DNA of 9,613 bases. Origin: an uncultured Burkholderiales bacterium (GTDB lineage Bacteria > Pseudomonadota > Gammaproteobacteria > Burkholderiales > Burkholderiaceae_C). Numbering within the stretch: position 1 is the stretch's first letter; each line of letters starts with the position of its first letter. The notes under the pieces are model-generated. The model did not search any database, was not told the DNA's origin, and saw only the letters and a list, made by a program, of their open reading frames with translations. A program made the position numbers and the translations under genes. This document shows positions 6,631 through 9,613 of the stretch, piece by piece. The DNA lies in the NCBI GenBank assembly GCA_937897495.1, contig CALCBL010000495.1, forward strand, positions 1-9,613, in the 5' to 3' direction.

Positions 6631-6637
6631 ATCAACT

Positions 6638-7909
6638 TTGACCACTGCGCCTAGCATGATGAACAACCCCGTTTTTTGGTGGTCACATCTGAATCCGCAA
6701 CAAGCTGGCCAAGAGCTCCTGCTGTTCTTGGCTTGCATTGCCATGACTTGGTTTCTCGCATGGGGTGTTCGCCGTGCAACACCGCAGTGGGATTTGTCAG
6801 TTCTGTTGGGCCGGCGACTGTTTGATGGTGTGCTGTTTCCGACGCTTTTGTTAGTCTTGGTTTTCATCACGCGGGCAGTTTTGGCGAAATCACAAGCCCT
6901 CTGGATTTTTGATTTCCTGGTACCTGTCTGTTTTTCTTTGGCGATCATCCGATTGGGTGTGAAGGTTCTTCAAGTGACCTTCAAATCTGCAGAATGGGTG
7001 CGGCCCCTTGAAAGAAGTCTTTCATGGTTGGCATGGGCTGCTGTTGTGCTTTGGTTGACTGGTTTGTTGCCATTGGTACTCGAAGAGTTAGATCAAATAA
7101 AGTGGAAGATAGGTGCTTCACACCTGTCTGTCAGAACCCTCATTGAAGGGGGCTTGACTGCTGTCTTGGTCATGTTGCTTACCCTCTGGGTGTCATCGGC
7201 CATCGAAGCCAAATTGCTCAAATCATCTTCTGGCAATGAACTGTCTCTGCGCAAAGCTGTGAGCAATGCCATCACTTCTTTGCTGTTGTTTGTGGGCTTG
7301 ATGTTGTCCTTGTCGGCGGTCGGCATTGACCTCACGGCGCTTTCTGTATTAGGCGGCGCGGTAGGCGTTGGTATCGGTTTTGGTTTGCAAAAGTTGGCCG
7401 CCAATTACGTCAGTGGGTTCGTGATCTTGGCCGAGCGCAGCATGCGCATTGGCGACAGTGTCAAAGTGGATGGCTTTGAAGGACGCATCTCTGATATCAA
7501 AGCACGTTACACCGTCATTCGCTCACTGACTGGGCGTGAATCCATCGTGCCCAACGAAATGCTAATTAACAGCCGCGTTGAAAATTTGTCTTTAGCCGAT
7601 TCACGCATCTTGCAGTCCACCCAAGTCACTGTGGCTTACGGCACGGATGTCGATGAGGTGATGCAACTTCTGCTGCAGGCCTGCGAGGCGCAAAACAAAG
7701 TCTTGAAAGATCCTTTGCCATTTGTCACGCTCACCAATTTTGGCGCTGATGGCTTAGAGTTCGGCGCCCATTATTGGGTCGATGAACAACAGGCTGGTTT
7801 GTTAACCTTGAAGTCAGAAATTAACATTCAAATATTGCAGCTGCTGCAGGCAAAGGGCATTGAAATTCCATACCCTCAGCGTGTGGTTCACACCCGCAAC
7901 TTGCCCTGA
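6638..7909 (+). CDS. MscS-family mechanosensitive ion channel
   Basis: Inner-membrane channel that opens under membrane tension and releases solutes on osmotic down-shock. It has 423 residues, longer than E. coli MscS (about 286), because there are about five hydrophobic helices (near residues 25-45, 62-83, 88-110, 127-150 and 167-188) before the MscS core. The core has a helix near 208-230, then a Gly/Ala-rich pore helix with G-G-A-V-G-V-G-I-G-F-G-L-Q-K-L-A near 238-253. The conserved beta domain follows (R-I-G-D-S-V-K-V, then V-P-N-E-M-L-I-N-S), and then a cytoplasmic alpha/beta domain. The TTG at 6638 is preferred over the ATG at 6656 on SD grounds. The gene lies 21 bases after the deacetylase-family gene, a probable operon. 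Multi-helix MscS relatives of this layout are common; the exact subfamily is not assigned. Confidence 0.93.
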   Translation: MTTAPSMMNNPVFWWSHLNPQQAGQELLLFLACIAMTWFLAWGVRRATPQWDLSVLLGRRLFDGVLFPTLLLVLVFITRAVLAKSQALWIFDFLVPVCFSLAIIRLGVKVLQVTFKSAEWVRPLERSLSWLAWAAVVLWLTGLLPLVLEELDQIKWKIGASHLSVRTLIEGGLTAVLVMLLTLWVSSAIEAKLLKSSSGNELSLRKAVSNAITSLLLFVGLMLSLSAVGIDLTALSVLGGAVGVGIGFGLQKLAANYVSGFVILAERSMRIGDSVKVDGFEGRISDIKARYTVIRSLTGRESIVPNEMLINSRVENLSLADSRILQSTQVTVAYGTDVDEVMQLLLQACEAQNKVLKDPLPFVTLTNFGADGLEFGAHYWVDEQQAGLLTLKSEINIQILQLLQAKGIEIPYPQRVVHTRNLP

Positions 7910-7913
7910 CACT

Positions 7914-7933
7914 GCGCTTCATGAAGGCGCTTT
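7914..7933 (+). terminator. Weak hairpin after the MscS gene
   Basis: GCG-CTT-CATG-AAG-(G)-CGC forms a six-pair stem with one bulged G, followed by a short TTT at 7931-7933. It sits 5 bases after the channel stop, in the 51-base gap between convergent genes. The stem and T-run are short, so it is at best a weak terminator. Confidence 0.3.
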
Positions 7934-7960
7934 ATCACCGCTTAAGTTAGCGCACTGCTT

Positions 7961-8908
7961 TTACCGGTGCAAGTTAGCCTTCAATGCAGATGCACACAAA
8001 CTGACCGCTGTATTGGCCTCTTGCATCACGCGCCCCATGGTAATGAAGCCATGAATTTGCCGTTCAAAACAAATGTATTGCGAAGAGACGCCGGCTTTGG
8101 TCAATGCGTCGGCATACATCAAACCTTCATCGCGCAAAGGATCGAAGCCCGCAGTCATGACAAAAGCGGGCGGAAGACCTGCATGACTTTCGGCCAGCTG
8201 AGGCGAGGCGCGCCAATCTTTGGCATCTTCGCGGTTGCGCAAATAATTTTCGGTGTAGTAGGCAATGGACTCTTTGGTGAGCATGTAGCCTTTGCCATTG
8301 GCGTGATAGGACGCTGTGTCTTGCCACATGATGGTGGCAGGATAAATAAGCAGCTGATAAGCGGGTTGGACTGCCAGGCCTTTTTGATCGCGCAGTCCAA
8401 TGCAGGCTGCGGCCGACAAATTGCCGCCAGCACTGTCACCACCCACGGCAATGCGATGGGGATCAATGCCTAAACTTGTAGCTTGCGAAACAGTCCAATT
8501 GAAAGCCGCCACGGTATCTTCGTAAGCAGCTGGAAATTTGTGTTCTGGCCCCATGCGGTAATCCACTGAAACCACCACCACCTCGGCTTGTAGGCAAAGA
8601 CTTCTGCACAGCACGTCGTGCGTGTCTAGGTCGCCAATGGTCCAGCCGCCTCCATGAACGTAGACCAAGCCAGGTAAGACCTTTTGAGTTTGTGCGGCAT
8701 GAGGGTGATATACCCTGACAGGCACATTCACGCCGTTGGCTGAGAACACTTTGTCTTCTACTTTGAAAACTTCTGGTGCATCGGGCTGCGTGAATGCGCG
8801 GCGAGATCGATAGGCCGCACGTGCTTCGGAGGGTGATTGGGTGTTCACGGGAGGCACACCCTTATCAATCATGAGCTGCATCAGGGCTTGGGCTTGAGGG
8901 TCTAACAT
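7961..8908 (-). CDS. Alpha/beta hydrolase, hormone-sensitive-lipase (family IV) type
   Basis: Serine esterase or lipase-like hydrolase acting on short acyl esters or lactone-like substrates; cytoplasmic, with no signal peptide. It has 315 residues from the ATG at 8908. The oxyanion-hole motif is H85-G-G-G-W, the nucleophile is S159 in G-G-D-S-A-G-G, the acid is D256 in D-P-L-R-D-E-G, and the base is H286 in I-H-G-F; the triad is complete. The same frame stays open upstream to 9127, but that stretch lies inside the TRAP permease in another frame and has no hydrolase character. The start is 2 bases after the permease stop (TGA-AC-ATG), with a GGA 8 bases upstream, so the two genes are co-transcribed and probably coupled. 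The esterase may release or process the acid imported by that transporter; this is inference from position. Confidence 0.92.
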   Translation of the reverse strand: MLDPQAQALMQLMIDKGVPPVNTQSPSEARAAYRSRRAFTQPDAPEVFKVEDKVFSANGVNVPVRVYHPHAAQTQKVLPGLVYVHGGGWTIGDLDTHDVLCRSLCLQAEVVVVSVDYRMGPEHKFPAAYEDTVAAFNWTVSQATSLGIDPHRIAVGGDSAGGNLSAAACIGLRDQKGLAVQPAYQLLIYPATIMWQDTASYHANGKGYMLTKESIAYYTENYLRNREDAKDWRASPQLAESHAGLPPAFVMTAGFDPLRDEGLMYADALTKAGVSSQYICFERQIHGFITMGRVMQEANTAVSLCASALKANLHR

Positions 8909-8910
8909 GT

Positions 8911-9597
8911 TCAATCCATCATCGAAGGTAACCACAGGCTGATGCCTGGGAAGGCTAGCAAAATGCCCAGCGTGATGATCAGCACCAGCACCATAGGCCA
9001 CACGCCACGAAATATAGCGCCAAGGCCGACGTGGGGCAACAAGGCGTTCAGCACAAAAAGATTCATGCCGACGGGTGGGGAAATGAGTCCAATTTGAATC
9101 ACCATCACAATGAGGACGCCAAACCAAACGGGGTCAAAACCCAATTGAACGACGATGGGAAAAAACAGGGGGATGGTCAGCAAGACCATGGTCAGCTCTT
9201 CCATCACGGTGCCCAAAAGCACATAGATCACCATCATGGCTGCGACAACCATGATGGGGGAAAGGCCTAAATGGGTGATCCATTCCTTCAGCTCAAATGG
9301 CAAGCTGGTGTAGTTGACGAAGTTGGCAAAAATCGTGGCGGCAATGAGCAAGGTAAATAACATGCCGGTGGTTCGTGCTGATTCGACCAGAACTTCCATG
9401 AGCACTTTCCAACTCAGGGCTCCGCGGGCCAGCGCAAAAAGAAAAGCACCTGTTGCGCCCATTCCGGCGCCCTCGGTGGCTGTGAAGAAGCCACCATAAA
9501 TGCCACCCAAGACCAGCACCACCAAAACCAAAACACCCCAGATGCCACGCAAGGCTTGTAAGCGTTGTGGCCAGGTAAACTTTTCACCCGCTGGCGC
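8911..9597 (-). CDS. dctM: TRAP transporter large permease DctM (C-terminal part, 5' end missing)
   Basis: C-terminal 228 residues of a TRAP large permease, the membrane subunit that imports an organic acid. Family marks, in order: a linker reading G-E-K-F-T-W-P-Q-R-L, a helix with G-G-I-Y-G-G-F-F-T, then T-E-G-A-G; later L-L-G-T-V-M-E-E-L-T-M-V-L-L-T-I-P, and I-G-L-I-S-P-P-V-G-M-N-L-F-V. At least five hydrophobic helices are visible. Coding sense can be followed up to 9597. Beyond that, the last 16 bases are an inverted copy of 9572-9587 and add an in-frame TAA at 9609-9607, which I treat as artefact rather than a real gene start. The in-frame TTG at 9552 is internal, not a start. The hydrolase gene follows 2 bases downstream. 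Confidence 0.9.
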   Translation of the reverse strand, partial: APAGEKFTWPQRLQALRGIWGVLVLVVLVLGGIYGGFFTATEGAGMGATGAFLFALARGALSWKVLMEVLVESARTTGMLFTLLIAATIFANFVNYTSLPFELKEWITHLGLSPIMVVAAMMVIYVLLGTVMEELTMVLLTIPLFFPIVVQLGFDPVWFGVLIVMVIQIGLISPPVGMNLFVLNALLPHVGLGAIFRGVWPMVLVLIITLGILLAFPGISLWLPSMMD

Positions 9598-9613
9598 GTG
9601 AAAAGTTTACCTG
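9572..9613. repeat. Perfect 16-base inverted repeat ending at the last base of the window
   Basis: CAGGTAAACTTTTCAC at 9572-9587 and its exact reverse complement at 9598-9613 flank a 10-base spacer. The inner arm is genuine TRAP permease coding sequence (G-E-K-F-T-W on the minus strand). The outer arm breaks that frame with a TAA. A perfect repeat stopping exactly at the end is best explained as a fold-back artefact at a contig end; a real hairpin is the alternative. Confidence 0.85.

Noticed and set aside
7936..7955. Second small hairpin (CGCT / AGCG) in the gap between the convergent genes
   Set aside because: Only a 4-base stem with a 6-base loop and no T-run in either direction.
8909..9127. 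In-frame upstream extension of the hydrolase reading frame to 9127
   Set aside because: It lies wholly inside the TRAP permease in another frame, is Arg/His-rich without hydrolase character, and the ATG at 8908 gives a family-typical N-terminus.
1..9613. Mobile elements, CRISPR, toxin-antitoxin or defence genes
   Set aside because: No repeats array, transposase, integrase or defence-type domain could be seen on either strand; gene content is transport and housekeeping.

Overview
The window looks like a piece of a betaproteobacterial chromosome, probably order Burkholderiales (Limnohabitans/Rhodoferax-like). This is inferred from moderate GC, the abundance of solute-binding-protein transport genes (TRAP and Bug/TctC families), and the gene types present. 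No rRNA, tRNA, CRISPR array, transposase or phage gene was seen. Coding density is high: the longest stretch without a gene is about 180 bases.

Left part (1-3092): a minus-strand TRAP transporter operon, dctP-dctQ-dctM, whose dctM runs off the left edge. A strong intrinsic-terminator-like hairpin sits between dctP and dctQ. Divergent from dctP, across a 152-base control region with a 15-base dyad, is a plus-strand beta-hydroxyacid dehydrogenase (HIBADH/GarR/YihU superfamily). The layout suggests an uptake-plus-oxidoreduction module for a small organic acid. The enzyme carries an arginine in its substrate loop, as in sulfolactaldehyde reductase, so the substrate may have a second anionic group.

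Middle part (3277-7909): an orphan Tat-type TctC/Bug periplasmic binding protein (plus); then, convergent and directly abutting, a two-gene minus-strand unit of an MltB-type lytic transglycosylase and a small Trp-rich DUF2389/TIGR02450 protein. Divergent from mltB, a histone-deacetylase-family amidohydrolase and an MscS-type mechanosensitive channel lie 21 bases apart in a probable plus-strand operon.

Right part (7961-9613): on the minus strand, the C-terminal half of a TRAP large permease is followed 2 bases later by an HSL-type (family IV) alpha/beta hydrolase. The last 42 bases form a perfect 16-base inverted repeat that ends exactly at the last base and puts an in-frame stop into the permease. 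It is best read as a fold-back assembly artefact at a contig end.

No clearly new system is evident. The best leads are the TRAP/dehydrogenase module with its arginine signature, the dctP-dctQ attenuator, the TRAP-coupled esterase, and the fact that the two window ends carry complementary, non-overlapping parts of a TRAP large permease.
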